DNA of 64,000 nt from Poriferisulfidus sp963668445 (GCA_963668445.1 OY764335.1:930001-994000); one strand, 5' to 3'. Positions 50,683 through 60,059 are shown, counted from the first letter of the stretch. Numbers and translations are program-made. Notes: a model not told the origin generated them from the sequence alone.

Positions 50683-52095
50683 CTAACTTTCCATTTCGGA
50701 GGACATCGCGACGGCATCCAGACGCTGCAGGGTGCGGGCGCGTCCCAGCAGCAGCAACGTATCCTCAATGGACGGCGAGACGGCGCTTCCGGTGACGGCG
50801 ACGCGCAAGGGCTGAGCGATCTTGCCGGGCTTGACTTGGCACCGCTCGCAAGCAACTTGGATAAGGTTCCGCAAGGCTTCCGCCGTCCACGCGGTCTTCT
50901 TCAAGTCCGAGCGCAGTTCGCGCAACATCGCCACGGCATCGGCAGTCAGGAATTTCCGTGCAGCCTTCTCATCCACAGATGGATTTTCCTCCAGTAGCCA
51001 GCGGCTCTGCCGCGCCATATCCGCCATATTGCGGCAGCGCTGGCGTTGTACGTCCAGCAAAGCATCTTGCGCCGCCGCATCCAGAGCAGTCGAGTCCAGT
51101 CCTTGCGCGGCGCAGTGCCACGCGAATTCCACGTTCAATTCGTTCCGCTCCACGCGTCCGATTTGCTGCTGGTTGATCCAGTCGAGCTTCTTCGAATCTA
51201 GCCGGCTGGCGGCGGGATTGAGGCTGTCCAAGTCGAATTTCCGGATGAGTTCGTCCCGGCTGAAGAGTTCGTCGTCGCCATGCGCCCAGCCTAGCCGTGC
51301 AAGCGCATTGACCAGAGCCGTCGGCAGATAGCCCCACTCCCGATAGCGCATCACGTCCGCGGCATCTTCGCGCTTGGACAATTTGCGCCCTTGAGCATCC
51401 AGAATCATGGGCAAGTGGGCGTACTGGGGCTCCGGCGCTCCAAGAGCCCGAAGGATATGGACTTGGCGCGGAGTGTTGTTGAGATGGTCGTCGCCGCGAA
51501 TGATGTGCGTAATGCCTGCGTCCCAATCGTCGGCGACGACGGCCAGATGATAGGTCGGACTCCCGTCGGCGCGGGCGATGACCAGATCGTCCAACTCGTC
51601 GTTGCGGTAGGTCACGGTGCCTTTGAGACTGTCGCGGACACTGACGTCGCCATCCAAAGGAGTCTTGAAGCGCACCACGGAATGCTCCGATGGCGGCTTG
51701 CCAAGTTCGCGGCAGTGCCGGTCGTAGCGCGGCTTGGATTTGGCTTCAAGTTGCTCCTGCCTCAGCCGGTCCAATCGCTCCGCCGTGCAATCGCAGTAGT
51801 ACGCATGGCCGCAGTCCAGAAGCATCTGCAAGACTTCCCGGTGGCGTGCGCCGCGTGCGGACTGCTGCACGACTTCGCCGTCCCAGTCGATGCCCAACCA
51901 TTCCAATGCAGCCAGAATCTGCTGCCGGTTCGCTTCCGTCGAGCGTTTGCGGTCGGTGTCCTCGACGCGCAGCATGAATTCGCCTCCGCTATGCCGGGCG
52001 AACAACCAATTGTAGAGTGCCGTCCGCGCCCCGCCCAAGTGCAGGGCCCCCGTAGGACTAGGAGCGAAGCGGGTTCGAATGGCGGAAGCGGTCAT
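50683..52095 (-). CDS. gltX: GltX, glutamyl-tRNA synthetase
   Basis: Class I synthetase charging tRNA-Glu. The start at 52095 gives 470 residues beginning MTASAIRTRFAPSPTGALHLGG, with the HIGH-type motif HLGG. KRSTEANRQQILAALEWLG, GSPTYHLAVVADDW and the KMSKS-type KLSKR follow, then the helical anticodon-binding domain. The frame is open further upstream but the conserved N-terminus fixes the start. Confidence 0.95.
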   Translation of the reverse strand: MTASAIRTRFAPSPTGALHLGGARTALYNWLFARHSGGEFMLRVEDTDRKRSTEANRQQILAALEWLGIDWDGEVVQQSARGARHREVLQMLLDCGHAYYCDCTAERLDRLRQEQLEAKSKPRYDRHCRELGKPPSEHSVVRFKTPLDGDVSVRDSLKGTVTYRNDELDDLVIARADGSPTYHLAVVADDWDAGITHIIRGDDHLNNTPRQVHILRALGAPEPQYAHLPMILDAQGRKLSKREDAADVMRYREWGYLPTALVNALARLGWAHGDDELFSRDELIRKFDLDSLNPAASRLDSKKLDWINQQQIGRVERNELNVEFAWHCAAQGLDSTALDAAAQDALLDVQRQRCRNMADMARQSRWLLEENPSVDEKAARKFLTADAVAMLRELRSDLKKTAWTAEALRNLIQVACERCQVKPGKIAQPLRVAVTGSAVSPSIEDTLLLLGRARTLQRLDAVAMSSEMES

Positions 52096-52205
52096 GGCAA
52101 TGGCATGGCGGCGGCAAACCAGGCGCAAGCACTGATCATCCGGCAAGCAGCATAGCCATTTTACTAGTGACTTGGCGGCCTCTGCCGACCTCCACCGACA
52201 CGGGG

Positions 52206-52211
52206 TACAAT
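52206..52211 (+). promoter_or_regulatory. Possible -10 of zapE
   Basis: TACAAT 27 bases before the zapE ATG, with a weak -35 (TGCCGA). Divergent from gltX in a 143-base gap. Confidence 0.3.
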
Positions 52212-52238
52212 CAGGGCTCCAGTACCCCCGCCCGCCCC

Positions 52239-53336
52239 ATGTTCCTCGACACTTACCAAGCGCAGATTGCTGAACGCCAATTCGCTTCGGATCCGGTGCA
52301 GCAGCAGGCCGCCGAACAACTTCAAAGTGTCTTCGACCACCTGACGCGCCACTCGCGGGCGCAGGCCCTGATGCAGGACCGCCTGCGCCGCCTGACGCTG
52401 GGGAAGCCCGATGCCGCACCCTCCGGTTTGTGGCTCTGGGGCTCGGTCGGAAGTGGCAAGACCTATCTGATGGACATGTTCTTCCATGCCCTGCCCTTGC
52501 GCAAGAAGCGGCGGCTGCATTTCCATCGCCTGATGCGGCATGTGCATTTGCAACTGAAGAAGCTGTCCGACCGGCAGGATCCGCTGAATCTGATTGCCGG
52601 GCATCTGGCGAAGCGCTACAAGGTGATCTGCCTTGACGAATTCTTCGTGGCGGATGTCGCGGATGCCATGATACTGGCCGGGCTGCTCGAAGGCCTGTGC
52701 AGGCGGCGGGTCACATTGGTGGCGACCTCCAACACCTACCCGGACCGGCTGTACGAAGGCGGCTTGCAGCGCGAGCGATTCCTGCCAGCGATTGATCTGA
52801 TTCGCAAGCATATGACGATTTTCGAGTTGAGCGCCGCATGCGACTACCGGCTCAAGCATTTGGATCAGACGTCAACCTACTGCCTGAACGGAAACGGCCG
52901 TTCCGAAGATGTCTTGGAGGAGCATTTTCGGCATGCCGCCTCCAAGTTGGTGCGCAAGACGACCGCCATCGAAGTCGAGGGGCGCGACATCCCGGTCAAG
53001 CAACTGTCGCACGATGCCATCTGGTTCGACTTCGAGGCCCTGTGCCAATCGCCGCGCAGCGTTCGCGACTACATTGCGATCGCCCGCTGCTTCAATACCG
53101 TACTGGTTTCCGACATCCCGGCATTCGACGCCCAAATGGACGATTGCGCCCGCCGCTTCATCGAAATGATCGACGAGTTCTACGACCGCGGCGTCACGCT
53201 CATCGTGTCGGCCGAAGTCGAGCCGGACCAGCTGTATCGCGGGCGGCGCCTGCAACGCGAGTTCGAGCGCACGGCCAGCCGTCTGCATGAGATGCGCAGC
53301 CGCGAATACCTGTCCCGCTCGCACCAGATACACTAG
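52239..53336 (+). CDS. zapE: ZapE (AFG1-like) cell-division ATPase
   Basis: AAA+ ATPase reported to act on the Z ring under low oxygen or heat in E. coli. The ATG at 52239 gives MFLDTYQAQIAERQF and 365 residues; an upstream in-frame start at 52167 would lie before the proposed promoter. Walker A GSVGSGKTYLMDMF, HFHRLMRHVH, Walker B VICLDEFFVADVADAMIL and VATSNTYPDRLYEGGLQRERFLPAI (in part) define the family. Confidence 0.93.
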   Translation: MFLDTYQAQIAERQFASDPVQQQAAEQLQSVFDHLTRHSRAQALMQDRLRRLTLGKPDAAPSGLWLWGSVGSGKTYLMDMFFHALPLRKKRRLHFHRLMRHVHLQLKKLSDRQDPLNLIAGHLAKRYKVICLDEFFVADVADAMILAGLLEGLCRRRVTLVATSNTYPDRLYEGGLQRERFLPAIDLIRKHMTIFELSAACDYRLKHLDQTSTYCLNGNGRSEDVLEEHFRHAASKLVRKTTAIEVEGRDIPVKQLSHDAIWFDFEALCQSPRSVRDYIAIARCFNTVLVSDIPAFDAQMDDCARRFIEMIDEFYDRGVTLIVSAEVEPDQLYRGRRLQREFERTASRLHEMRSREYLSRSHQIH

Positions 53337-53368
53337 CCTTCCTTGCCATTTCAGACCGGGTTTCCGCC

Positions 53369-54352
53369 ATGACACCACAAGCCAAACGCATCGCCATCAC
53401 CGGCGCCGCCGGGAATATCGCCTACCAAGCCATCTTCCGCATTGCCGCAGGAGCGTTCCTAGGCCGCCAGCAGCCGGTCAGCCTCAATCTAGTGGACATT
53501 GCGCCGGCCATGCCGTCGTTGGGCGGCACGGCCATGGAACTGGAGGATTGCGCGTTCCCTCTGCTGCGCGACGTGGTGGCGACCGACGATTTGGAACAGG
53601 GATTCGGCGATGCCGACTACGTCTTCATGTTCGGAGCGCGGCCGCGCGGCAAGGGCATGGAGCGCAGCGACCTGCTGCTGGAGAACGGCAAGATCTTCGG
53701 GCCGCAAGGCAAGGCGCTCAACGATTTCGCGAGCCGCGACGTTCGCGTCGTGGTCATCGGCAATCCGGCCAACACCAATGCGCTGATCGCGCTGCACCAT
53801 GCGCCCGACCTGCAGCCGAGGCAGTTTTCCGCCATGACCCGCCTGGACCATGAGCGGGCGCGAGCGCAACTGGCCATGCGCGCCGATCAGCCCGTCTCCG
53901 AAGTTGCCCGCATGATCATTTGGGGCAACCATTCGCCGAAAATGTATCCCGACATCGGCTACTGCAGCATCGCCGGGACGCCGGCGCGAGAACTGGCGGG
54001 TGACGCGTGGCACCGGGAGACCTTCATGCCTGCCATCCAGCAGCGCGGTGCCAAGGTGATCGAAGCCCGCGGCGCATCGTCAGCCGCTTCTGCCGCCAAC
54101 GCAGCCATTTTGCATATGCGGGACTGGGCGCTCGGTACGCCCAAGAACGACTGGACGAGCATGAGCGTCCTTACGGACGGTGCCTACGGGCTCCCCGAGG
54201 GACTGATCTTCTCGGTCCCTTGCCGCTGCGCCGAAGGCGATTACGCGGTGGCGGCGGGTCTGGAACTGAGCGACTTCGGACGTACGCAGCTGCAGGCCAA
54301 CACGGAGGAGCTTCTCGCCGAACGCGACGCGATCAGCGAGATGCTTGCCTAA
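53369..54352 (+). CDS. mdh: Malate dehydrogenase (LDH-like, type 2)
   Basis: NAD-dependent TCA-cycle enzyme converting malate to oxaloacetate. The 327 residues show ITGAAGNIAYQAIFRIA (NAD loop), LVDIAP, GARPRGKGMERSDLL with the substrate Arg pair, IGNPANTNALIA, TRLDHERA and the catalytic His in IIWGNHSPKMYPDI. The sequence belongs to the cytosolic-type MDH subgroup without the C-terminal extension. It stands alone behind zapE with a 32-base gap. Confidence 0.94.
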   Translation: MTPQAKRIAITGAAGNIAYQAIFRIAAGAFLGRQQPVSLNLVDIAPAMPSLGGTAMELEDCAFPLLRDVVATDDLEQGFGDADYVFMFGARPRGKGMERSDLLLENGKIFGPQGKALNDFASRDVRVVVIGNPANTNALIALHHAPDLQPRQFSAMTRLDHERARAQLAMRADQPVSEVARMIIWGNHSPKMYPDIGYCSIAGTPARELAGDAWHRETFMPAIQQRGAKVIEARGASSAASAANAAILHMRDWALGTPKNDWTSMSVLTDGAYGLPEGLIFSVPCRCAEGDYAVAAGLELSDFGRTQLQANTEELLAERDAISEMLA

Positions 54353-54367
54353 TTTCCGGAAGCGGCG

Positions 54368-55231
54368 TTACAGGTTGACGCCTTCCCACTCGGTGACGAA
54401 GTCGTCGATCAGTTCGGCGACCGCGTCCGGACGGTCTTCCAGCACATAGTGCCCGGCCCGCTCAATGACCTCGAACCGGGTAGGTCCGGAGATGGCCGCC
54501 TTGAGCCGGCGCCCGGATTCCACCGGCATCCAAGCATCGTGCAGCGCCCAGCAGATCATGGTGGGGCATGTGATCTGGCTGTGGTCCACCGACATGGTTT
54601 CTTTGTTGGACGGTTCCGAGCAGACATGAATGAGCGACTTGAAGCCGGTCAGGCCTGGCCCCCGCCCCCAGAACGACAGGTAATTCTCCTTGACGTTCTT
54701 GTCGGTGAATGCGATCTTGTCGTGGCTGCCCATGAGCAGCAGCCCATGGAAGCCGGCCGCGGCTTGGGCCAGAGCCCCCTGCAGCACTTCGTCGGGAGCA
54801 CCGGCCAAGCCGGCCAAGGCCTCCACTTCCAGAACGGGCCAGTAATCCCATGCCACCGGATTGATGAGCACCAAGCGGCTGATGTAATCGCAGTATTTGG
54901 AGGCGAAGATTTGCGCGGCGCCGCCGCCGTGGTCGTGCGCGACCAGAATGACTTTGCCTTTCAGCCCAAGCCCTTCGATGACACCCTTGATGGCCTCGGC
55001 CTGATTGGTCAGCGTATGCTGGAACTTGTCGAGCGGCATGTCGGACTGCCCGTAGCCCACCATGTCCATGGCGTAGGTCTGGTAACGATCCGACAACATT
55101 CCCTGCGCGTGCCGCCACAAGCGGCCGTTGGTCGGAATGCCATGCACCATCAGCAGCGCCTGTCCTTGATCGCCTTGCTGTTCGATATTAATTTCGAGGT
55201 CTAGCCCCGAGACGGAGATTTTTTGTTTCAT
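54368..55231 (-). CDS. Alpha/beta hydrolase with Asp nucleophile
   Basis: Protein of 287 residues. VHGIPTNGRLWRHA gives the oxyanion HGxP, AHDHGGG places Asp at the nucleophile elbow as in haloalkane dehalogenases and epoxide hydrolases, and GHYVLEDRPD holds the catalytic His. DMVGYGQSDMP is typical of the family. Which of the Asp-nucleophile activities it has cannot be decided. GGAGGAT precedes the ATG on the coding strand. It converges on mdh with a 15-base gap. Confidence 0.8.
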   Translation of the reverse strand: MKQKISVSGLDLEINIEQQGDQGQALLMVHGIPTNGRLWRHAQGMLSDRYQTYAMDMVGYGQSDMPLDKFQHTLTNQAEAIKGVIEGLGLKGKVILVAHDHGGGAAQIFASKYCDYISRLVLINPVAWDYWPVLEVEALAGLAGAPDEVLQGALAQAAAGFHGLLLMGSHDKIAFTDKNVKENYLSFWGRGPGLTGFKSLIHVCSEPSNKETMSVDHSQITCPTMICWALHDAWMPVESGRRLKAAISGPTRFEVIERAGHYVLEDRPDAVAELIDDFVTEWEGVNL

Positions 55232-55355
55232 TGGTCGTTATCCTCCAAACTAAGAAGGGCATCGGTTACCCTCGTGGGCTTATGATAGCACTTTACAGCC
55301 GCTTTGCATGGGGCTGTGCGGGGAGTTCCAGCAAAGCAATGGCACGAGGTGAACC

Positions 55356-56054
55356 ATGGTCAGAACCCTGCTCGTCATCCTGGTGCTGGTCGGGCTGTAT
55401 CTGCTGCTGCGGCATCAGTACCGCCAGTCTCCGCGCCGGATGCTCCAGTGGCTCGCCATCGTGGCGGGTCTGGGTCTGATATTGCTGGTGCTGTCGGGCC
55501 GGGCGCATTGGCTGGTCGCCGTGGCGGGCGCGGCGCTCCCGTTCCTCGGCAAGGCCGCGCTGCTCCTGCTCCGCTTCATGCCGTTCCTTTCGCTGGCCCG
55601 CCGTGCCATTGGCGGACGCACGCTACGTTTCGAAACCGCATGGCTGGAAGTCGAGGTCGATCGAAGAACCGGCGCCATCGGCGGGCGCGTGCGGCAAGGC
55701 GAATTCCAAGGCCGTCGCTTGGCGGAGCTCGGCACGGCCGAACTGGCGCGCCTGCTTCAGGCCTGTCAAGCGGATCCGTCGTCGTCGGCCCTGCTGCGCA
55801 CGTATCTGCAGCGGGCCCGTCCGGAGTGGCGTGACTCGGGTCCAAGCGGCGCGGCGGCGGATGATTTCGAGGAGGCCGCCATGTCGGCCGAAACGGCGGC
55901 CCGCATCCTCGGCGTTGCGCCCGATGCCACAGCAGAGGAGATTCGGGCCGCGCACAGGAGTCTGGCGCAAAAGCTCCACCCCGACCGGGGCGGCAGCGAC
56001 TATTTGACGCGCAAGATCAATCAGGCCCGGGATACATTGCTTAAGGCGCCTTAG
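55356..56054 (+). CDS. Membrane-anchored J-domain protein
   Basis: Protein of 232 residues: three hydrophobic segments in the first 80 residues, a linker, and a C-terminal J domain (about 178-232) with ILGVAPDATAEEIRAAHRSL and the essential HPD in LHPDRGGSDYLTRKINQARD. This is the TIM14/DnaJ-like C-terminal layout, so it probably recruits DnaK to the membrane. The client is unknown. The ATG follows GAGGTGAACC. It converges on msrQ with a 14-base overlap. Confidence 0.85.
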   Translation: MVRTLLVILVLVGLYLLLRHQYRQSPRRMLQWLAIVAGLGLILLVLSGRAHWLVAVAGAALPFLGKAALLLLRFMPFLSLARRAIGGRTLRFETAWLEVEVDRRTGAIGGRVRQGEFQGRRLAELGTAELARLLQACQADPSSSALLRTYLQRARPEWRDSGPSGAAADDFEEAAMSAETAARILGVAPDATAEEIRAAHRSLAQKLHPDRGGSDYLTRKINQARDTLLKAP

Positions 56055-56676
56055 CCCCCGAACCTGAGGCATCGGAAGCCGCCGCCGGTGCGCGGACGAG
56101 GTTCGGGCGGCGCAGCCGCAACAGCATCAGGACGGCGAACAGCGAGGCATAGACGATCGGTTCGAGGTAATCCGCCTTCACGAGCCAGAAGTAGTGCAGA
56201 ATGCCGGCCGCCGTCGCCGCATAGACCAGCCGATGCAAACGATTCCATGCGCGACCCAAGGCCCGCATCGCCCGCCGCGTCGAAGTCAGCGCCAAGGGCA
56301 CCAGCAGCAGGAATGCGGTAGCACCGGCCGTAATGAACAGCCGGTCTTGAACATCCAGCCAGATCTCGAACCAGTCGAAGAACTTGTCGAACCACAGGTA
56401 CGTCCCCAGATGCAAGCTGGCGTAAAAAAACGCGTACAGCCCCAACATGCGGCGGAACGGCAACAGCGCGGGCAATCGCAGGAACCGGATCAATGGCGTC
56501 ACCGACAGCGTCAGCAGCAGGAAGCGCAAGGCCCATTCGCCGGTCGCATGCGTCAGGGCTTCCAGCGGGTTGATGCCCAGCGCATCGGTCCATGCGCCGT
56601 GCAGCAGCTGCACGGCCGGCGTCAAGCACAGAAGGAACAGCGCTGGCTTGATCCAGCCGACTGCGGCCATGCGCAT
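56041..56676 (-). CDS. msrQ: MsrQ, heme membrane subunit of methionine sulfoxide reductase
   Basis: Ferric-reductase-like heme b membrane protein passing quinol electrons to MsrP for repair of periplasmic methionine sulfoxide. The 211 residues have about six spans with TGEWALRFLLLTLSVTP, RRMLGLYAFFYASLHLGTYLWFD (in part) and WNRLHRLVYAATAAGILHY, where the His residues are heme ligands. It starts 2 bases after msrP. Confidence 0.93.
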   Translation of the reverse strand: MRMAAVGWIKPALFLLCLTPAVQLLHGAWTDALGINPLEALTHATGEWALRFLLLTLSVTPLIRFLRLPALLPFRRMLGLYAFFYASLHLGTYLWFDKFFDWFEIWLDVQDRLFITAGATAFLLLVPLALTSTRRAMRALGRAWNRLHRLVYAATAAGILHYFWLVKADYLEPIVYASLFAVLMLLRLRRPNLVRAPAAASDASGSGAKAP

Positions 56677-56678
56677 GC

Positions 56679-57629
56679 TCAGAAGTATTGGCGGAGATCC
56701 ATGCCGGCGTACAGGTGCGCCACTTCTTCAGCATAGCCGTTGAACATCAGAGTCTTGCGCTTGCGGAACTCGCCGATGCGCCGTTCGCGCCGCTGGCTCC
56801 AGCGCGGATGATTGACGTCCGGATTGACGTTGGAATAGAAGCCGTATTCGTGCGGGGTCTCACGATTCCATGCCGTGGGCGGCTGCTGTTCCACGAAACT
56901 GATGCGCACGATCGACTTGATGCTCTTGAAGCCGTATTTCCATGGCACGATGATGCGGACCGGCGCGCCGTTCTGGTTCGGAAGCGCCTCGCCGTACATG
57001 CCGACCGTCAGCAGCGCGAGCGGGTGCATGGCCTCATCCATCCGCAACCCTTCGACATACGGCCAGTCCAATACGCGGCGGCGCTGCCCGGGCAGGTTGT
57101 CCGGATCCATGATCGTCTGGAAGGCGACGTACTTGGCTTGCGCCGTCGGCTGCAGCGGCTTCAGCGCCGCACCCAGCGGCACGCCCAGCCACGGAATCAC
57201 CATGGACCAAGCTTCCACGCAACGCAGCCGGTAGATGCGTTCCTCCAGCAGGCTCATATCGATCAGGTCTTCCACCGCATAGGTTCCGGGCTTTTCGCAG
57301 TGCCCGTCGACGGCGACCGACCACGGTTCGGTCTTCAAGGCATCCGCATGGAGATGGGGATCCTCCTTGTCGGTGCCCAGTTCGTAGAAGTTGTTGTAAT
57401 GCGTGGCCGCATGCATGGAGGTGGGTTCTTCGTCGGTCGAGTAGCGGCTGGACTTCGGCGTGCCGAGCTCCAGAGCTGCCGGCGACGGGCGACTTAGCGA
57501 GAGTCCGCCAGCAAGCCCGACCGCACCGATGGCGCATTGCTGCATGAAGGTGCGTCGTTGCCGGTAGATTTCCGGCGGCGTGACCGCACTTTCCTTCTCG
57601 TCGGAGGATCGGGCGATGCGGACAAGCAT
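56679..57629 (-). CDS. msrP: MsrP, periplasmic molybdoenzyme methionine sulfoxide reductase
   Basis: Tat-exported sulfite-oxidase-fold enzyme. The start at 57629, preceded by GAGAAGG, gives 316 residues; the Tat motif QRRTFMQQCAIGAVGLAGG is followed by the mature enzyme. The molybdopterin Cys is in RLRCVEAWSM, and PHEYGFYSNVNP and HPRWSQ are conserved. An upstream start at 57671 would overlap the moeB gene and is less likely. The neighbouring moeB-like and mobA/mobB genes fit its molybdenum cofactor need. Confidence 0.94.
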   Translation of the reverse strand: MLVRIARSSDEKESAVTPPEIYRQRRTFMQQCAIGAVGLAGGLSLSRPSPAALELGTPKSSRYSTDEEPTSMHAATHYNNFYELGTDKEDPHLHADALKTEPWSVAVDGHCEKPGTYAVEDLIDMSLLEERIYRLRCVEAWSMVIPWLGVPLGAALKPLQPTAQAKYVAFQTIMDPDNLPGQRRRVLDWPYVEGLRMDEAMHPLALLTVGMYGEALPNQNGAPVRIIVPWKYGFKSIKSIVRISFVEQQPPTAWNRETPHEYGFYSNVNPDVNHPRWSQRRERRIGEFRKRKTLMFNGYAEEVAHLYAGMDLRQYF

Positions 57630-57640
57630 GGCGGGCCTTC

Positions 57641-58432
57641 TCAGTTCCAGACGGCTCTGCATATCGGACAATGCGGATCCGCCGCAAGTTCAATCACGCG
57701 CCAATCGGCCTGCATGGCGTCGTACAACATCAGCCGGTTGTACAAGGGCTCGCCGGCCGATGCGAGGCACTTGATCGCTTCGGCAGCCTGTACGCAACCC
57801 ACGGCGCCAGCGACCGGACCGAGCACGCCGGATTCCGCGCATCCCTCCTCCGGCACCGGGTCATCCCCGAACAGGCACTGGTAGCAGGCATCCTGCGGCT
57901 GCCGATTGCGGAACACTGCAACCTGCCCTTCCATGCGGATCACAGCGCCGGACACCAGCGTCTTGGCATACGCGACGCAGGCCCGGTTGATGGCCAGCCG
58001 GGTCTCGAAATTGTCGGTCGCGTCAATCACCAGATCGGCATCCCGGACCTGCTCGTCCAGCAGCGGAGAGCGCATGGAATCGGCAAGAGCCTTGATTCGG
58101 ATTTCGGGGTTGATTTCCTGCAGCGCCTGCTTCGCCGTCACCGCCTTGGGCCGGTCCAAGTCGGAAGTGCCGTAGAGGATCTGCCGCTGCAGGTTGGCCA
58201 ATTCGACGTGATCGTGGTCGGCCAGCGTCAGGCGGCCGATGCCGCAGGCGGCAAGATACATGGCAATCGGCGAGCCCAGGCCGCCCAGGCCGACCAGCAG
58301 GATACGGGAGGCCAGCAGGCGTTCCTGCCCCTCGATGCCGATCGCCGGCAGCATGATTTGGCGGTTGTAGCGCAGTAGCTGCAGGTCGCTCAGATCCGAC
58401 TCCAGCGACTGGCGGAGCGCGGAATCAGGCAT
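57641..58432 (-). CDS. moeB: MoeB/ThiF-family adenylyltransferase
   Basis: E1-like enzyme adenylating the C-terminal Gly-Gly of MoaD or ThiS. The 263 residues contain LLVGLGGLGSPIAMYLAACG (ATP loop), DHDHVELANLQRQILY, DATDNFETR and two zinc Cys pairs (CYQC, CPIC). MoeB is chosen over ThiF because msrP and mobAB, all molybdopterin-related, are adjacent; sequence alone does not separate them. It overlaps the DUF1244 gene by 8 bases. Confidence 0.85.
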   Translation of the reverse strand: MPDSALRQSLESDLSDLQLLRYNRQIMLPAIGIEGQERLLASRILLVGLGGLGSPIAMYLAACGIGRLTLADHDHVELANLQRQILYGTSDLDRPKAVTAKQALQEINPEIRIKALADSMRSPLLDEQVRDADLVIDATDNFETRLAINRACVAYAKTLVSGAVIRMEGQVAVFRNRQPQDACYQCLFGDDPVPEEGCAESGVLGPVAGAVGCVQAAEAIKCLASAGEPLYNRLMLYDAMQADWRVIELAADPHCPICRAVWN

Positions 58433-58748
58433 TCTTTCCGGCTTGCTTGCCGGCTTTGAAGGCGGCCAGTTGCTCCGGCGTCGCTTCTTTTTGGTGCTTC
58501 GCCTTCCACTCGGCGTACGGCATGCCGTAGACGATTTCCCGAGCTTGGTCGTACTCGATATCGAGCCCTTGCTCCTGAGCGGCGGCCACGAACCATTTGG
58601 ACAGGCAATTGCGGCAGAAATCCGCGAGATTCATCAGATCGATGTTTTGCACTTCCGGATGATCGCGCAGATGCTGTGCCAGTCGCCGGTAGACCGCAGC
58701 TTCGATCGCATCGCGTTGCGCTTTCGGGATCTCGGGCGCGGAACTCAT
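58425..58748 (-). CDS. DUF1244 family protein
   Basis: Protein of 107 residues. AIEAAVYRRLAQHLRDH, MNLADFCRNCLSKWFVAAA and YGMPYAEWKAKHQ are the DUF1244 signature; its function is unknown. The start is the ATG at 58748 or the ATG at 58757, three codons upstream. The same frame is open far upstream through mobA, which is not coding. TATACT at 58791-58786 is a possible -10, and the gene diverges from mobA. Confidence 0.82.
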   Translation of the reverse strand: MSSAPEIPKAQRDAIEAAVYRRLAQHLRDHPEVQNIDLMNLADFCRNCLSKWFVAAAQEQGLDIEYDQAREIVYGMPYAEWKAKHQKEATPEQLAAFKAGKQAGKNA

Positions 58749-58808
58749 GTGCGGCATCGGGCAAGCAGCAAGATTTGACAATGCCAGTATACCGCCTTTA
58801 CGCCCCGT

Positions 58809-58814
58809 TAAAAT
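58809..58814 (+). promoter_or_regulatory. Possible -10 of mobA-mobB
   Basis: TAAAAT 34 bases before the mobA ATG. A TTGACA at 58775-58780 is 28 bases away, too far for a standard pair; the region is shared with the divergent DUF1244 gene. Confidence 0.3.
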
Positions 58815-58847
58815 AGGTCGCGCCCAAACCTTTTGGCGCCGAATCCG

Positions 58848-59435
58848 ATGATGCCTGCCGATTTTGCACCTGCCACCCCGCTCACCGGTGTGATATTGGC
58901 GGGCGGGCAGGCGCGTCGCATGGGCGGCCAGGACAAGGGGCTGGTGGAATACCGCGGGCGCCCCCTGCTGGAGCATGTCATCGAGCGTCTGGAGCCGCAG
59001 GTCGATGCCTTGCTCATCAACGCCAACCGCAACCGGGCTCGGTATGCGGCGTTCGGCTATCCTGTCATTGCGGATGCAACGGGCGGATTCCTCGGCCCTC
59101 TGGCCGGCATCCTCGCCGGCTTGCGGAAAGCACCGAACGGGCAGGTTCTCGTCGCGCCCTGCGACAGCCCCCAAGTCAGTCGGGACTTGGCGGCGCGTCT
59201 GGCAGAACCCCTCGCCGATGCCGGAACCGAAGGCGCCGTCGCCTGCTGCGAAGGCCGGATGCAGCCGGTCTTCGCTATACTGCGCACGGCCTTGGCCGAG
59301 CCGCTTGCGGCCTTCCTGCAGCAGGGAGGGCGTAAAATCGACGCATTCTACGCGGCGCAGGCCATTGTCGAAGTCCCGTTCGAGGATGCGCACGCCTTCC
59401 GCAACATCAACACGCCTGAGGACCTGCAACACTGA
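58848..59435 (+). CDS. mobA: MobA, molybdenum cofactor guanylyltransferase
   Basis: Attaches GMP to molybdopterin to form MGD. The start at 58848 gives 195 residues: GVILAGGQARRMGGQDKGL (nucleotide loop), LINANRN, PLAGILAGL, VAPCDSPQVS and a C-terminal DAHAFRNINTPEDL. A TTG at 58833 is an alternative. MsrP itself uses non-GMP cofactor, so MGD implies other molybdoenzymes in this genome. It overlaps mobB by TGATG. Confidence 0.93.
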   Translation: MMPADFAPATPLTGVILAGGQARRMGGQDKGLVEYRGRPLLEHVIERLEPQVDALLINANRNRARYAAFGYPVIADATGGFLGPLAGILAGLRKAPNGQVLVAPCDSPQVSRDLAARLAEPLADAGTEGAVACCEGRMQPVFAILRTALAEPLAAFLQQGGRKIDAFYAAQAIVEVPFEDAHAFRNINTPEDLQH

Positions 59436-59980
59436 TGGCCGCCAAAAGAACTCCTTTCATAATCGGATTTGCCGCCTTCAGTGGCACCGGGAAGACGGCA
59501 CTTCTGGAGCAAGTCATTCCGATTCTGGCGGGCCAAGGGCATCGCGTCGGAGTCGTCAAGCATGCACATCACGCTTTCGATATCGACCGGCCGGGCAAGG
59601 ACAGCCACCGCCTGCGCCAGGCCGGTGCCCACGACATACTGATTTCGTCCGGGCGGCGCTGGGCTCTGGTACACGAGCTGAAGGACAGCGAGGAGGAATT
59701 GACATTGCCTCGACTACTCCGAAAATTGCGCATCGGCGCCGCCAATCTGGTTCTGGTCGAGGGTTTCAAGCATGAAGCCTTTCCGAAAATCGAGTTGTGC
59801 CGCCCGGCACTAGGGCACCCGTATCTGTACCCCGACGACCCGAATATCGTGGCGCTGGCGACCGATGCCCCGCCGCCGCCGCAATTAAAAATTCCGCATC
59901 TGGACTTGAACGACCCGATTACAATCGCCAACTTCATCGAAGCCCTGCATCAGGAATACGCCCCGCATCATGTAAAATAG
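59435..59980 (+). CDS. mobB: MobB, molybdopterin-guanine dinucleotide accessory GTP-binding protein
   Basis: P-loop protein of 181 residues assisting MobA. The Walker A variant is AAFSGTGKTALLE; VVKHAHHAFDIDRPGKDSHRLRQAGA (in part) is the conserved MobB segment, and LVLVEGFKHEAFPKIELCR is its Walker B region. The start shares bases with the mobA stop. Confidence 0.93.
   Translation: MAAKRTPFIIGFAAFSGTGKTALLEQVIPILAGQGHRVGVVKHAHHAFDIDRPGKDSHRLRQAGAHDILISSGRRWALVHELKDSEEELTLPRLLRKLRIGAANLVLVEGFKHEAFPKIELCRPALGHPYLYPDDPNIVALATDAPPPPQLKIPHLDLNDPITIANFIEALHQEYAPHHVK
59971..59978 (+). promoter_or_regulatory. Possible -10 of gltA
   Basis: TGTAAAAT at the 3' end of mobB, about 82 bases before the gltA ATG, leaving a leader of about 75 bases. 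No good -35 is seen. Confidence 0.35.
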
Positions 59981-60059
59981 GGGTTCATTTCCCGAACCCA
60001 TTCGAACCCCGCATATTTTGGCGTCCGCCGCATTTGCAAGCGACTCCGACACCGTACCC

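Noticed and set aside
58775..58814. TTGACA plus TAAAAT as a classical mobA promoter
   Set aside because: The spacer is 28 bases, far outside 16-18; only the -10 was kept with low confidence.
58757..59432. Minus-strand extension of the DUF1244 frame through mobA
   Set aside because: Only the last 107-110 codons match DUF1244; mobA occupies the plus strand and has all its motifs.
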